A DNA stretch of 64,000 nt from NCBI RefSeq assembly GCF_038595055.1, contig NZ_CP152002.1:2152501-2216500 (forward strand), given 5' to 3'. This document shows positions 1 to 8,214 of the stretch, in pieces. The stretch's first letter is position 1; each line of letters opens with the position of its first letter. The notes beneath the pieces were generated by a model. The model did no database searches, was not told the DNA's origin, and saw only the letters and a program-made list of their open reading frames with translations. This DNA comes from Paenibacillus sp. FSL R7-0345 (lineage in GTDB: Bacteria > Bacillota > Bacilli > Paenibacillales > Paenibacillaceae). The position numbers were made by a program, and so were the translations under genes.

Positions 1-1185
1 CCTAAAGATTCTGTAGCTATAGCAATGTACGGCGCAACAATTGGAAAGTTAGGGATATTAGGTTTTGATGCGACTACTAATCAAGCTTGCGCAGTGGGAG
101 TTCCGTTATCAATAACAACGACAAAGTTCCTATTTTATTACTTCTTATCTCAAAAAGATGAATTGATAAGTTTGGGTAAGGGAGGAGCACAACCTAATAT
201 ATCACAGCAAGTCATTAAGCAATTCCCTTTTGCATTACCTCCATTAGCAGAGCAAGAACGTATTGTACAAAAAACTGAAAAACTCTTGAATAAAATCAAT
301 CAAGCCAAACAACTAATCGAAGAAGCTAAGGAAACATTTGAAATTCGCCGTGCGGCAATTTTGGATAAGGCTTTTCGTGGAGAATTGACAGCGAAGTGGC
401 GGGAGGAGAATTTAAGTAAAGCCACTGCGGGCTCCTTTCTCCAAAAAATTGATGAATTTAGGCAGAATAGCAAGACTAAAGTGAAAAAATCAAATGAGAA
501 TATCATGACTGAGCCATATAAACTTCCTGAAGGTTGGAGGTGGGTAACACTTGAGGATTTAATCCAGACCTCATCCTATGGGACATCGGCGAAAACAAAT
601 GATGATGACGATGTTCCCGTATTACGTATGGGTAATATTATTGACGGGGAATTACATTTAGATAATCTGAAGTACTTACCTTCCGATCACAAAGACGTAG
701 AAAAATATAAGCTTGAAGAGTATGACTTACTGTTTAATCGGACTAACAGTTATGAATTAGTCGGCAAAACAGCCGTTGTTTATGGGCAAGCAACAAATAT
801 GACCTACGCTTCTTATTTGGTTAATGTTAGGTTGTTCTATAAGGAGGAAATTGCGGAGTACATTTGTTATTACATCAATGGACACTTTGGAAGGAATTTA
901 TTGCTTTCAATGGTTACTCAACAAGTAGGTCAGGCTAACATTAACGCGAGTAAGCTGGCTTCACTTATTGTTCCATTACCTCCTAAAGACGAGATTGTTG
1001 AAATTACTAATAAAATTAATTCATTAATTGAAATTGAACGATCTATAGTGAATTCATTGCAGCTAAAGAATGATCTGGATAAGTTAACTGAAGCTATTCT
1101 TTATAGTGCTTTTAGAGGGGATTTGGGTACGAATGATGCAAGTGAACCCTCAGAGATCAGCAAATTGTTGGAATTGAAAATTTAG
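1..1185 (+). CDS. hsdS: Type I restriction-modification specificity subunit HsdS (5' partial)
   Basis: The frame is open from base 1, so the start lies before the window; 394 codons plus stop are visible. HsdS determines the DNA target of a type I restriction-modification complex with HsdM and HsdR. Visible parts are the end of the first target-recognition domain, the central conserved helix after LPPLAEQERIV (a dimer spacer helix, with AFRGELTAKW at its end), a second recognition domain opening with KLPEGWRWVTLEDL, and a second spacer helix with LPPKDEIVEI and AFRGDLG. The duplicated layout is typical of HsdS. Partners hsdM and hsdR are not in the window and presumably lie upstream. The gene is clearly more AT-rich than everything after about 1.5 kb, which fits horizontal acquisition. 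Confidence 0.93.
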   Translation, partial: PKDSVAIAMYGATIGKLGILGFDATTNQACAVGVPLSITTTKFLFYYFLSQKDELISLGKGGAQPNISQQVIKQFPFALPPLAEQERIVQKTEKLLNKINQAKQLIEEAKETFEIRRAAILDKAFRGELTAKWREENLSKATAGSFLQKIDEFRQNSKTKVKKSNENIMTEPYKLPEGWRWVTLEDLIQTSSYGTSAKTNDDDDVPVLRMGNIIDGELHLDNLKYLPSDHKDVEKYKLEEYDLLFNRTNSYELVGKTAVVYGQATNMTYASYLVNVRLFYKEEIAEYICYYINGHFGRNLLLSMVTQQVGQANINASKLASLIVPLPPKDEIVEITNKINSLIEIERSIVNSLQLKNDLDKLTEAILYSAFRGDLGTNDASEPSEISKLLELKI

Positions 1186-1219
1186 TTTTATAAACTTATA
1201 CTCGACTTCTTTCGGTAGT

Positions 1220-1480
1220 CTAATAATATTTTCCAATAACATCCCGCAAACCGCGAAGTGTTCGAATCTCAACCTTCAATTCTTCGTTTGCGGTATGCGA
1301 CACTATCACGCCATCCTTAGATTGTAGCAACTCCTTAGTTGCTTCTTGAGGATCTTGAATGGCTCGAATCAGTGCGACTTCATCGACAAACTTGGTGTTT
1401 CCTTCTTCTGTATGAGATGCAAGGATTTGTAGCTTGACGTATTGATTGGAATAAAACTTCCGAACCTCTTCCCATTGCAT
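1220..1480 (-). CDS. Small conserved hypothetical protein (86 aa)
   Basis: Start chosen at the ATG giving MQWEEVRKFY because GGAGGTG lies about six bases upstream; an in-frame start five codons earlier has no such site. The protein is acidic and soluble with no membrane segment. The pattern of a short QWEEVRKFYSNQYVKLQIL opening, a VDEVALIRAI block and an EATKELLQSKDG block resembles small proteins scattered in Bacillota genomes next to mobile or restriction genes, possibly antitoxin-like, but I cannot name a family with confidence. It is convergent with hsdS and shares its AT-rich character, so it may belong to the same acquired segment. Function unknown. Confidence 0.7.
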   Translation of the reverse strand: MQWEEVRKFYSNQYVKLQILASHTEEGNTKFVDEVALIRAIQDPQEATKELLQSKDGVIVSHTANEELKVEIRTLRGLRDVIGKYY

Positions 1481-1507
1481 GGCTGACACCTCCAATTGGG
1501 CTTGTCC

Positions 1508-2428
1508 CTATATTGTAGCAGAATATTGGCCATAAAAAAGCTCTCCAAAACGATGCTTATCGTTCCTGGAGAGCCTTTTTGCGTAAGCACCTTGAGGATA
1601 CGAAGCCCAGCCTTCATTCATGATTTTCGTCTCCATCTGCGGCCAGAAATAGAGCATTTCATCGCGCAGCATGGTCATAATATCGCGCTGCCAATCCTCG
1701 AGAGTGGTCGAATATTGCTGGATGAACCAGACAATATCCTTTTCCGGCTCAGGCGGGAAGGCCCGTTTGGCGGCAACATCCGGCTCCTGGGGACCGGCTT
1801 TGGCCTGATCGAGCTTCCAGAGCTCGCTGTAGGCATTGTCCTCAGGAGGCTTGCCGGCCTGCACATCTTTGTTGGCTCTCATCTTGGCTTCCAGCAGATC
1901 GGTTTTGCCGAGCTTGCGCGGCTGGATCAGGCTGGGGTCGATATGCTCCTGGATGGCCAGCACCGAGTCAATGAACCGTTCCACCCGGTCAATGCCATAG
2001 GTTACCGAATAACCGGCGATCCGGTCGGCTGTGGCGGACATGCTCTCGACCATATCACGGTTGGACATGGAGAAGCGCATATTATTTTTGAAAAAATCGC
2101 AGTGGGCAAGCACATGGGCCACGATCAGCTTGTTCTGGATCAGGGAATTACCGTCCAGCAGAAAGGCATAGCAGGGGTTGGAGTTAATCACGAGTTCGTA
2201 AATTTTGCTGAGTCCGAAGTCGTATTGTGATTTCATTTTGTGAAACGTTTTTCCAAAGCTCCAGTGCCCGAACCGGGTAGGCATCCCGTAGGCCCCAAAG
2301 GTATAAATAATATCGGCAGGACATATTTCATACCGCATCGGGTAAAAATCCAGCCCGAACCCGGTAGCAATCTCCGTGATCTCGGCAATCGACCGCTCCA
2401 GCGCCTTGATTTCATCTTCACTTGGCAT
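1508..2428 (-). pseudogene. spoVR: Truncated SpoVR-family protein
   Basis: The frame begins with ATG preceded by AAGGAGAG and gives the SpoVR N-terminal region ([56 protein letters not shown]). SpoVR proteins normally run to about 470 residues and are linked to spore cortex formation or, with PrkA and YhbH/YeaH, to stationary-phase physiology. Here similarity stops at residue about 277 in the conserved NEGWASY motif; the last 29 codons are unrelated and read through a rho-independent terminator. The C-terminal third is therefore missing, most simply by a deletion that joined the gene to a terminator. Antisense frames over the gene are shadows. The truncation is well supported; whether the product retains function is unknown. 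Confidence 0.85.
1534..1580 (-). terminator. Rho-independent terminator, bidirectional
   Basis: GCTCTCC pairs with GGAGAGC around an inner AACGAT/ATCGTT stem, with six A on the left and five T on the right. It lies inside the last codons of the truncated spoVR frame, so that frame runs through a transcription end signal. Confidence 0.8.
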
Positions 2429-2740
2429 GATCCTACTCTCCTTCCAGCTTCCTGTTCTTTTAAAGTATATGGGCGGGAGGGGGAGAGTATGATGAGAGGC
2501 ATATAGATGTCGCTTTGTATGAAGGAGAAACATTAAACATTACTACCGGGATCAGGGGATTTTCGTCCAGCTCATACCGCATCGGGTAAAAATCCAGCCC
2601 AAACCCAACAGCACTCTCCGTAATCCCGGCAATCGACCGTCATAGCCAGTCATCACACACTTATCATCAAAAATTAGCTCCTGCCGTTTACCCATGGTAC
2701 AATTAGTAAAAACTCATAAACAAAAAGGAGGCCGAACACA
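2429..2740. other. Gene-free stretch with spoVR remnant
   Basis: No intact gene is seen. The stretch carries the spoVR ribosome binding site at its left edge, a degenerate second copy of a spoVR 5' segment at 2573-2640, and the GTG-start ribosome binding site of the Uma2 gene at its right edge. Confidence 0.6.
2573..2640 (-). pseudogene. Second remnant of spoVR 5' coding region
   Basis: This 68-base segment matches 2329-2396 inside spoVR almost base for base, starting CATACCGCATCGGGTAAAAA and ending GGCAATCGACCG, with scattered substitutions. It corresponds to the [11 protein letters not shown] portion of SpoVR. It has no start codon or reading continuity. It is either a partial duplication or the residue of a former tandem paralogue. 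Confidence 0.8.
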
Positions 2741-3308
2741 GTGTCAAATCCGGTTGAAAAGAAAGTTTATTCCTATGTGGATTGGCTGACATGGGAAGGG
2801 AATTGGGAGCTAATCAATGGTACAGCTTACAATATGTCCCCTGCTCCGACGTCTTTACATCAGTTTATTGTAGGAGAGCTTCATTTTGCGCAGCGGACCT
2901 TTTTTCAGAACCGGAGCTGTTACGTGTTCGTGGCTCCTTTTGATGTATTTTTTTAGTGAAAGTGGAGAGTATCAGTCACCCGACCATATTACCCAACTCG
3001 ATCTCTCAGTTATTTGTGCCAAGGACAAGCTATCAAAAAGTGGCTGTAACGGCGCTCCAACTCTAATCATTGAAGTGCTGTCACCTTCTACCGCACTCAA
3101 GGATTTTAATGAGAAGTTTAACTTGTATCAGAAGCATGGAGTACAGGAATATTGGATTGTTGATCCCGGAAACAGGACTGTTCACGTGTATACTATGGAG
3201 AATGGCAGCTACACGATACGTAATTTATATATAGAGCCGGAAATGATACAATCGGTTGTTTTCAAAGATTTACAAATTCCAACGGGCACACTGTTCAACC
3301 TTGAATAA
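2741..3308 (+). pseudogene. Uma2-family endonuclease (DUF820), frameshifted at a T7 run
   Basis: GTG start with AAAGGAGG about nine bases upstream. The first frame gives residues 1-71 (ELINGTAYNMSP, PTSLHQFIVGEL, YVFVAPFDVFF) and stops at 2956. The next frame continues the family exactly (SESGEYQSPDHIT, LDLSVI, EVLSPSTALKDFNEKFNLYQ, EYWIVDP). Removing one T from the seven-T run at 2948-2954 would restore one frame of about 188 residues reading APFDVFFSESGEYQSPD. Uma2 proteins have a PD-(D/E)XK-like nuclease fold of uncertain role. The usual PDLSVI motif reads LDLSVI with a few residues apparently missing before it. The break may be real, a polymerase-slippage switch, or a sequencing error. 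Confidence 0.85.
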
Positions 3309-3326
3309 ATCAGCTTTATAAAAAAT

Positions 3327-3370
3327 AAGAGCGGCATATCCCCCATTACAGGAGGTACGCTGCTCTTTTC
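3327..3370 (+). terminator. Terminator between convergent genes
   Basis: AAGAGCGGC pairs imperfectly with GCTGCTCTT, followed by TTCTTTT. It lies between the Uma2 gene and the convergent glycosyltransferase gene. Confidence 0.6.
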
Positions 3371-3397
3371 TTTTAATCGGCCAAGCTTTGCCTAACC

Positions 3398-4414
3398 TCA
3401 ATACACAAACCGCCGCTGCGCCCAGTAACTGAACACGAAGATCGATACCTCGGTCAGAATCTTCGCAACAGCCAGCGGGATGATCAGCTGCTCGCTGTAG
3501 AAGTAGAGCAGGCCGTAGTTGAACAGCAGCACAAGAACGACGAGTGAGAAGTATTTCGGGAGCGACTGGAGGCGCGAACGCTTGCCGCCGCTGAAGACAT
3601 ATCTCCGGTTCACAGAATAATTAAAGATCGAGCTGCACAGTCTCGCGGCGACTACGGACAGGAACAGATTGTGGGTCAGGCGCTGGAACAGGAACAGCAG
3701 CACGAAGTCGATCAGCGCCGACAGCAGCGATGAGGTGCTGAACATCAGGATCGGCAGATAGATCCGGAAGGAGTCGGCGAGCGGGCGGAAATGCGATGAT
3801 TTGTTGTGATCCAGATACACCGTATCTATGAATTCCTCGGTGATGTCGTAGCCCTCCTTGCGGGCGGTCAGCAGCATGTTCATCTCATATTCGAACCGGT
3901 CGCCGGGAATCCGGCCCAGCCAGTCCAGCATGGACGGCGGGAAGCCGCGCAGGCCGGTCTGGGTATCGTAGATTTTGCCGCCTGTGGTGAGGGCGAACAC
4001 TCCGCGGGTCACGGAGTTGCCGAAGCGGCTTCGCAGCGGGATTTTACCGCTGAAGCGGCGGCTGCCCAGTACGATTCCGGGCTTGCTCTGGCTGTGCAGC
4101 AGCTCAACAACCCGCTTGATGTCATGGGGCAGATGCTGTCCGTCGCTGTCTGCGCAGACTACATAGCCCGGCAGCCCTTGTTCCTGGATGTAGCGGAATC
4201 CGGTCTTGAGCGCCCGGCCTTTGCCGTAATTCACAGGATGGGTAAGCACAGTACAGCCGAATGCTTCAGCTGTCTGGAACAGCCCCCGGTAAGCGGGGCC
4301 GCTGCCGTCGTCGACAATGAGAATCGGGCCAAGCCCGTAATCCTGCAGTTTAATGATCAGGTCAAGCAGGCGGTCGTCAGGTTCATAGGCTGGAATTAGT
4401 ATAGTCATAATCAT
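3398..4414 (-). CDS. Family 2 glycosyltransferase fused to a GtrA-like membrane domain
   Basis: The N-terminal half is a GT-A glycosyltransferase: ILIPAYEPDD, the IVDDGSG loop, NYGKGRALKTGF, the DxD-type ADSDGQH and TQTGLRGFP. This is the layout of polyprenyl-phosphate glucose/mannose synthases. From about residue 225 four hydrophobic segments form a GtrA-like domain (FNYSVNRRYVF, VSIFVFSYWAQRRFVY), which in GtrA relatives moves or handles lipid-linked sugars. A lipid-linked sugar product for a cell-surface glycan is therefore likely. ATG at 4414 is preferred because AAGGAG lies five bases upstream; an earlier GTG overlaps that site. The upstream glycosidase gene ends three bases before, within the same ribosome binding region, so the two genes are translationally coupled. 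Confidence 0.88.
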   Translation of the reverse strand: MIMTILIPAYEPDDRLLDLIIKLQDYGLGPILIVDDGSGPAYRGLFQTAEAFGCTVLTHPVNYGKGRALKTGFRYIQEQGLPGYVVCADSDGQHLPHDIKRVVELLHSQSKPGIVLGSRRFSGKIPLRSRFGNSVTRGVFALTTGGKIYDTQTGLRGFPPSMLDWLGRIPGDRFEYEMNMLLTARKEGYDITEEFIDTVYLDHNKSSHFRPLADSFRIYLPILMFSTSSLLSALIDFVLLFLFQRLTHNLFLSVVAARLCSSIFNYSVNRRYVFSGGKRSRLQSLPKYFSLVVLVLLFNYGLLYFYSEQLIIPLAVAKILTEVSIFVFSYWAQRRFVY

Positions 4415-4416
4415 GG

Positions 4417-5418
4417 TCACTCCTTAATGTAAAGTATGTCGCTGACGCCGCGCTCCTGGTTTTTACCCTGCGGATTGTTGACCACCCGGCCCATGAAGTA
4501 CATGGTCGAGGAACCGCCGCCGTCCAGATTGTAAGCTTCTGTTGCCCCGAGATCCTGCATCAGATCCGCAAGCTCGGTTAGTGTCATGCCGCGGCTGTAG
4601 CCCTCATTACGCCCGTCAACAACAACGAACACATAATGGTTCGGGGCTATCATACCGATGGCTGTGCGCGGATTGGCATTCTGGATCGAGCGGTTGCCGA
4701 AGTTGGTATCGATTTTGACACTGCTGAAATCACTGGTTATTGTCCCGTCCTGAATCAGAATCGGCCCGAATGACAGCGTGTTAGACACTCCCTGCGCCAG
4801 CAGCTCGTCAGAGGAAACCTCCTCCTCGTTATAAGTCTCCATTGTTCCATCCTCCAGCAAGGCCATTGCATCCCGCACAGGCTCATCACGGTACACCGTA
4901 CCATTGCGGATAATCACCCCGTCGTCGCGGAAGCCGTAGTAATCGCCATTAACCGCAAAAATCGCATCATTACCGGAAGCAATCTCCGAAGTCACCTCGG
5001 TAATATTCGTACCAAAGCTGTTATCGGCAAAAGCGGACTTCAAACTGCTCGCATCCTTCAGCACAACATCCGCCACATAATACGTGATCTTGTCCGAACC
5101 GGACCCTGTCTCTACCTGGTCGATCTTGATCTGAATATCATCGCTGCTGTAGTTCCAGTCGTCGGAGGTAGCATTAACCTCGGCTGAAGAGGAAGCAGTC
5201 TCAGTACTTGCGGTGGTACCAGTGCCATTGCTATTGCTATTGCTATTGCTGTCTGCCGAACCGGAAGCTTCATCCGCCACAACGACCTCAACATGCTCGA
5301 TTAAGTAACGGTCAGCCAGTTTATACACCACTCCGCCGATCACCAGGATTACGGCCAGAATCATGATTCCTGTCTTTTGTTTGAAGCTCAGGGTTTTCTT
5401 TTTGTCGATCTTTATCAT
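4417..5418 (-). CDS. Membrane-anchored phosphodiester glycosidase (NAGPA/DUF2233 family)
   Basis: 333 residues: a short basic N-terminus, one membrane anchor at about 17-37, a low-complexity Ser/Asn/Thr linker at about 50-90, then an exported domain with family motifs NGDYYGFRDDGVIIRNG, SFGPILIQDG, NPRTAIGM, VVVDGR and YNLDGGGSSTM. Relatives cleave sugar-phosphodiester bonds or serve in exopolysaccharide production and act outside the membrane. Start ATG at 5418 with AGGTGA upstream. It overlaps the initiation region of the downstream glycosyltransferase, so the pair probably works on one surface glycan; that link is inferred. The linker is coded by a perfect hexanucleotide repeat at 5227-5250. 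Confidence 0.85.
   Translation of the reverse strand: MIKIDKKKTLSFKQKTGIMILAVILVIGGVVYKLADRYLIEHVEVVVADEASGSADSNSNSNSNGTGTTASTETASSSAEVNATSDDWNYSSDDIQIKIDQVETGSGSDKITYYVADVVLKDASSLKSAFADNSFGTNITEVTSEIASGNDAIFAVNGDYYGFRDDGVIIRNGTVYRDEPVRDAMALLEDGTMETYNEEEVSSDELLAQGVSNTLSFGPILIQDGTITSDFSSVKIDTNFGNRSIQNANPRTAIGMIAPNHYVFVVVDGRNEGYSRGMTLTELADLMQDLGATEAYNLDGGGSSTMYFMGRVVNNPQGKNQERGVSDILYIKE
5227..5250. repeat. Four perfect ATTGCT hexanucleotide repeats
   Basis: Four tandem ATTGCT units code for four Ser-Asn pairs in the extracellular linker of the glycosidase. Changes in unit number would lengthen or shorten the linker without breaking the frame. Confidence 0.9.
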
Positions 5419-5622
5419 TTCAGTATCACCTCAGCGTGTAAGTTCTTAAGTTGGATCATACGCGCCGTACCTTTAATGAACCTGAAATGAGAGACGGGGA
5501 TGAAAGAGGAAGATACTGCCTGACCGGCAAGTTTAAATAATTGGGTAGTAAGAGCCGTAGCGGCTTGGTATACTCAAACGATAGACAAACTTTTCCAGAG
5601 TGAATAAGGAGGGGCCAAACCA

Positions 5623-6525
5623 ATGCCATTTTCATCAAAAAACAGCCGGCCGCACATGCCCCAATCTGTACAAGGGAAGACGGTCCGCTGTGGAGTGCTG
5701 ACGTTGACCATTCTCCTCGTAATGACACTTCTGCAGGGCTGCTTCCTCACGGACAGAAGGGCTGCCCCGGGTAAGCTCAGCCATGAGATTAATGAGCAGG
5801 AAGATGTGGTCAATTTCCTTGGAACAGGATTGATTAACCTGAACAAGCTGGATGAATTCCTGGAGCGGAAAACCGGCAGCCAGCGGATTATCCAATATAC
5901 AATTGAAGGTGACCCGATCTTCACGGAGCTGCGGTACGAAGGAGATCAGCTTAGCGTTACTTATGACAACACGGAAGACGCTTTTGGCTCTAAAGAGATA
6001 AGGGTGTATAACTGTTCAGCGCTATCGAGACAAGAGGGAAGCACAGAGCTGAGATATACAGTGACAGGCTGCGAAGGAGAATTTCCGGAAGCTGAACTGC
6101 TGCGGGTCAATTACGGGCTGACTGGGCAGACCGGTTTTGGTTTTGTGCTGAAATACGGGGTGAACCGGAGGAACGAAATTAATACACTGGAACAACGGCT
6201 GGTTAAGGACCTCCAGGACGGTACAACAGTCGAAGCCGCAGAATTCAGGCTGCCGCACTCACAGCTGCAGAGCATTTACCGTGAGCTGGTGCTGGCTGGT
6301 TACACGCAGGACAAGACATTAACCGAGGCGTGCAATATCAAACCGGCTGTGACCTACGAACTTCAGGTTAAAATGAGCGATAACGCACGGAATTTTGTCT
6401 GGAGCGAATGCGATCAAAGCGCGGATGGTAAGGTAATGACTGCTCTGGCACAGAGCATCATCAGTGAGGTGCAGGAAAGCGAGTTTTATCAGGCGCTGCC
6501 GGAGACGAAGGGGTATTATGAATAA
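5623..6525 (+). CDS. DUF4362 lipoprotein
   Basis: ATG preceded by AAGGAGG ten bases upstream. The N-terminus has a basic stretch, a hydrophobic core (GVLTLTILLVMTLL) and the lipobox LLQGC, so the mature protein should be a lipid-anchored surface protein. After it comes a DUF4362-like domain (DVVNFLGTGLINLNKLDEFL, IQYTIEGDPIFTELRYEG, TYDNTEDAFG). A second half (LVKDLQDGTTVEAAEF, IYRELVLAGYTQDKTL) has no function I can name. It lies 22 bases before a response regulator gene and may be co-transcribed with that two-component system, perhaps as a sensor accessory; this is inference from position only. Confidence 0.8.
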   Translation: MPFSSKNSRPHMPQSVQGKTVRCGVLTLTILLVMTLLQGCFLTDRRAAPGKLSHEINEQEDVVNFLGTGLINLNKLDEFLERKTGSQRIIQYTIEGDPIFTELRYEGDQLSVTYDNTEDAFGSKEIRVYNCSALSRQEGSTELRYTVTGCEGEFPEAELLRVNYGLTGQTGFGFVLKYGVNRRNEINTLEQRLVKDLQDGTTVEAAEFRLPHSQLQSIYRELVLAGYTQDKTLTEACNIKPAVTYELQVKMSDNARNFVWSECDQSADGKVMTALAQSIISEVQESEFYQALPETKGYYE

Positions 6526-6547
6526 GAGTTGTTAAGGAGGTAGAGCA

Positions 6548-7282
6548 ATGCAACAGCGTGTACTGCTGATTGAAGATGATGAAGATATAAGCAGAATGGT
6601 AAGCTCTTATCTGGCAAAAGAGGGCTATGAGGTCGAGCAGGTGTTTGACGGGGAGGCTGCCGAGCGCAAGGTTCGCAGCGGAGCCGCTTATGATCTGGTA
6701 CTGCTGGACCTGATGCTGCCGAAGCGCAGCGGGATGGATGTGCTGCAGAGCATCCGCGCAGGAAGTCTGGTGCCGGTGCTGATTATGTCTGCCAAGGACA
6801 GCGACGTGGATAAGGCACTCGGACTGGGCTTCGGCGCGGATGATTATATTACCAAGCCGTTCTCGATGATTGAGCTGGCCGCCAGAGTGAAGGCGGCGAT
6901 CCGCCGGGCGGGCTATGCGGCAGTAGGTGCTCCCGGCAAAGAGGAGCCGGCTGCAGCCGCAGAGCAGCAAGCCAGGGTTATACCGCTGCGCGGGCTGACG
7001 GTGAACCTGGACACTTTTTCAGCACAAAAGCAAGGGGAAGAGGTCAAGCTGACGGCCAAGGAATTCCAGATTCTGAAGCTGTTCGCCGCCAATCCGGGCA
7101 GAGTGTACACAAAGGCGCAGATCTACAGCCTGGTCTGGGAAGATGATTATTACGGCGACGAGAACGTCATCAATGTACATATGCGCAGACTGCGCGAGAA
7201 GATTGAGGATGATCCTTCCCATCCGGAATACATAAAAACACTGTGGGGCATCGGCTATAAACTGGGAGATGTGCTGCCATGA
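6548..7282 (+). CDS. OmpR-family response regulator
   Basis: The receiver domain covers residues 1-120, with acidic pocket LLIEDDED, phosphoacceptor Asp54 in VLLDLMLP, the switch Ser in IMSAKDSD and Lys in DDYITKPF. An Ala/Pro/Glu-rich linker leads to a winged-helix DNA-binding domain at about 145-244 (LTAKEFQILKLFAANPGRVY, VNVHMRRLREKI-type helix, TLWGIGYKL). Start ATG with AAGGAGG upstream. Its stop overlaps the ATG of the histidine kinase gene (ATGA), so the pair is translationally coupled. The downstream Bcr-like ABC transporter suggests a role in response to cell-envelope-active compounds, by analogy with BcrABC/Bce-type systems. Confidence 0.92.
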   Translation: MQQRVLLIEDDEDISRMVSSYLAKEGYEVEQVFDGEAAERKVRSGAAYDLVLLDLMLPKRSGMDVLQSIRAGSLVPVLIMSAKDSDVDKALGLGFGADDYITKPFSMIELAARVKAAIRRAGYAAVGAPGKEEPAAAAEQQARVIPLRGLTVNLDTFSAQKQGEEVKLTAKEFQILKLFAANPGRVYTKAQIYSLVWEDDYYGDENVINVHMRRLREKIEDDPSHPEYIKTLWGIGYKLGDVLP

Positions 7283-8214
7283 TCCCTTTTCTCGGCGGCA
7301 TTGTTGTAGTGCTTCTGTTCATTATCCTGTGGCAATCTTTGCGTTTGCGGGAGCACGGGCGCCAGCTGCAGTACATCCGGACCAAGCTGGAAAGTATTAT
7401 AGCGAGCGGCTCGCATGAACGGCTGCTGCTGTTCAACAGTGATCCGGCGCTGCAGCAGCTGCTGGCTACCCTTAATGCTCTACTTAATGTCAATCATAAA
7501 GGCGCTGTGGAGAGGGCTCAGCTGGAGCAATCCATGCGCCATATGCTGGCTAACATTTCCCATGACCTGAAGACGCCGCTGACCGTTGTGCTCGGGTATA
7601 TCGAGACCCTGCTTCAGGATCACGATCTGCCTGCCGGGGAACGGGAGAACATGCTGCGGACCATTCATTCCAAAGCGCAGGAAGTCATTACGCTGATGAA
7701 CCGTTTTTTTGACCTGGCCAAGCTGGAGTCAGGGGACAAAGAAATTCCGCTTACACGGGTAGAGCTGGGCGAGCTGTGCCGCCGCAACATACTGTCTTTC
7801 TATGACCTTCTCAGCGCCGGGGGCAGCGATGTGCAGATCGAGATCCCGGATGAGCCGCTGTATATTTTGGGCAATGAGGAGGCGCTGGACCGTGTGCTCG
7901 GCAACCTGCTGTCCAATGCAATCACTTACGGAGCAGACGGAGGCGTGCTGGGTTTGAAGCTGTTTTTTAAGGAAGACAAGGTATGCATTGAAGTATGGGA
8001 TAAAGGCAAGGGCATTGCCGAAGGCCATCAGGATAAAATCTTTGAGCGTCTGTACACCCTGGAGGATTCGCGGAACCGTGATTACCAGGGCAGCGGCCTG
8101 GGCCTGACCATTACCAAAAGACTGACCGAGCAGATGAACGGTAGCATCACTTTGACCAGCAAGCCCTACGTTAAGACGGCGTTTACTGTATCCTTCCGCA
8201 GGCTGGAGTTTTGA
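7279..8214 (+). CDS. Sensor histidine kinase with a single membrane segment
   Basis: 311 residues. One hydrophobic segment at about residues 4-20 is followed directly by a cytoplasmic linker, the HisKA dimerisation domain with phosphoacceptor His95 (NISHDLKTPLTVVLGY), and a HATPase domain with N box (NLLSNAITYGADGG), G1 (DKGKGIAEG) and G2 (GSGLGLTITKRL). There is almost no extracytoplasmic domain, so stimulus is either sensed in or near the membrane or passed on by a partner such as the neighbouring lipoprotein or ABC transporter. It is coupled to the response regulator by an ATGA overlap. The ligand is unknown. Confidence 0.9.
   Translation: MIPFLGGIVVVLLFIILWQSLRLREHGRQLQYIRTKLESIIASGSHERLLLFNSDPALQQLLATLNALLNVNHKGAVERAQLEQSMRHMLANISHDLKTPLTVVLGYIETLLQDHDLPAGERENMLRTIHSKAQEVITLMNRFFDLAKLESGDKEIPLTRVELGELCRRNILSFYDLLSAGGSDVQIEIPDEPLYILGNEEALDRVLGNLLSNAITYGADGGVLGLKLFFKEDKVCIEVWDKGKGIAEGHQDKIFERLYTLEDSRNRDYQGSGLGLTITKRLTEQMNGSITLTSKPYVKTAFTVSFRRLEF

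Noticed and set aside
1496..2230. 244-residue plus-strand frame over spoVR
   Set aside because: Antisense to recognisable SpoVR coding sequence; begins in the terminator region.
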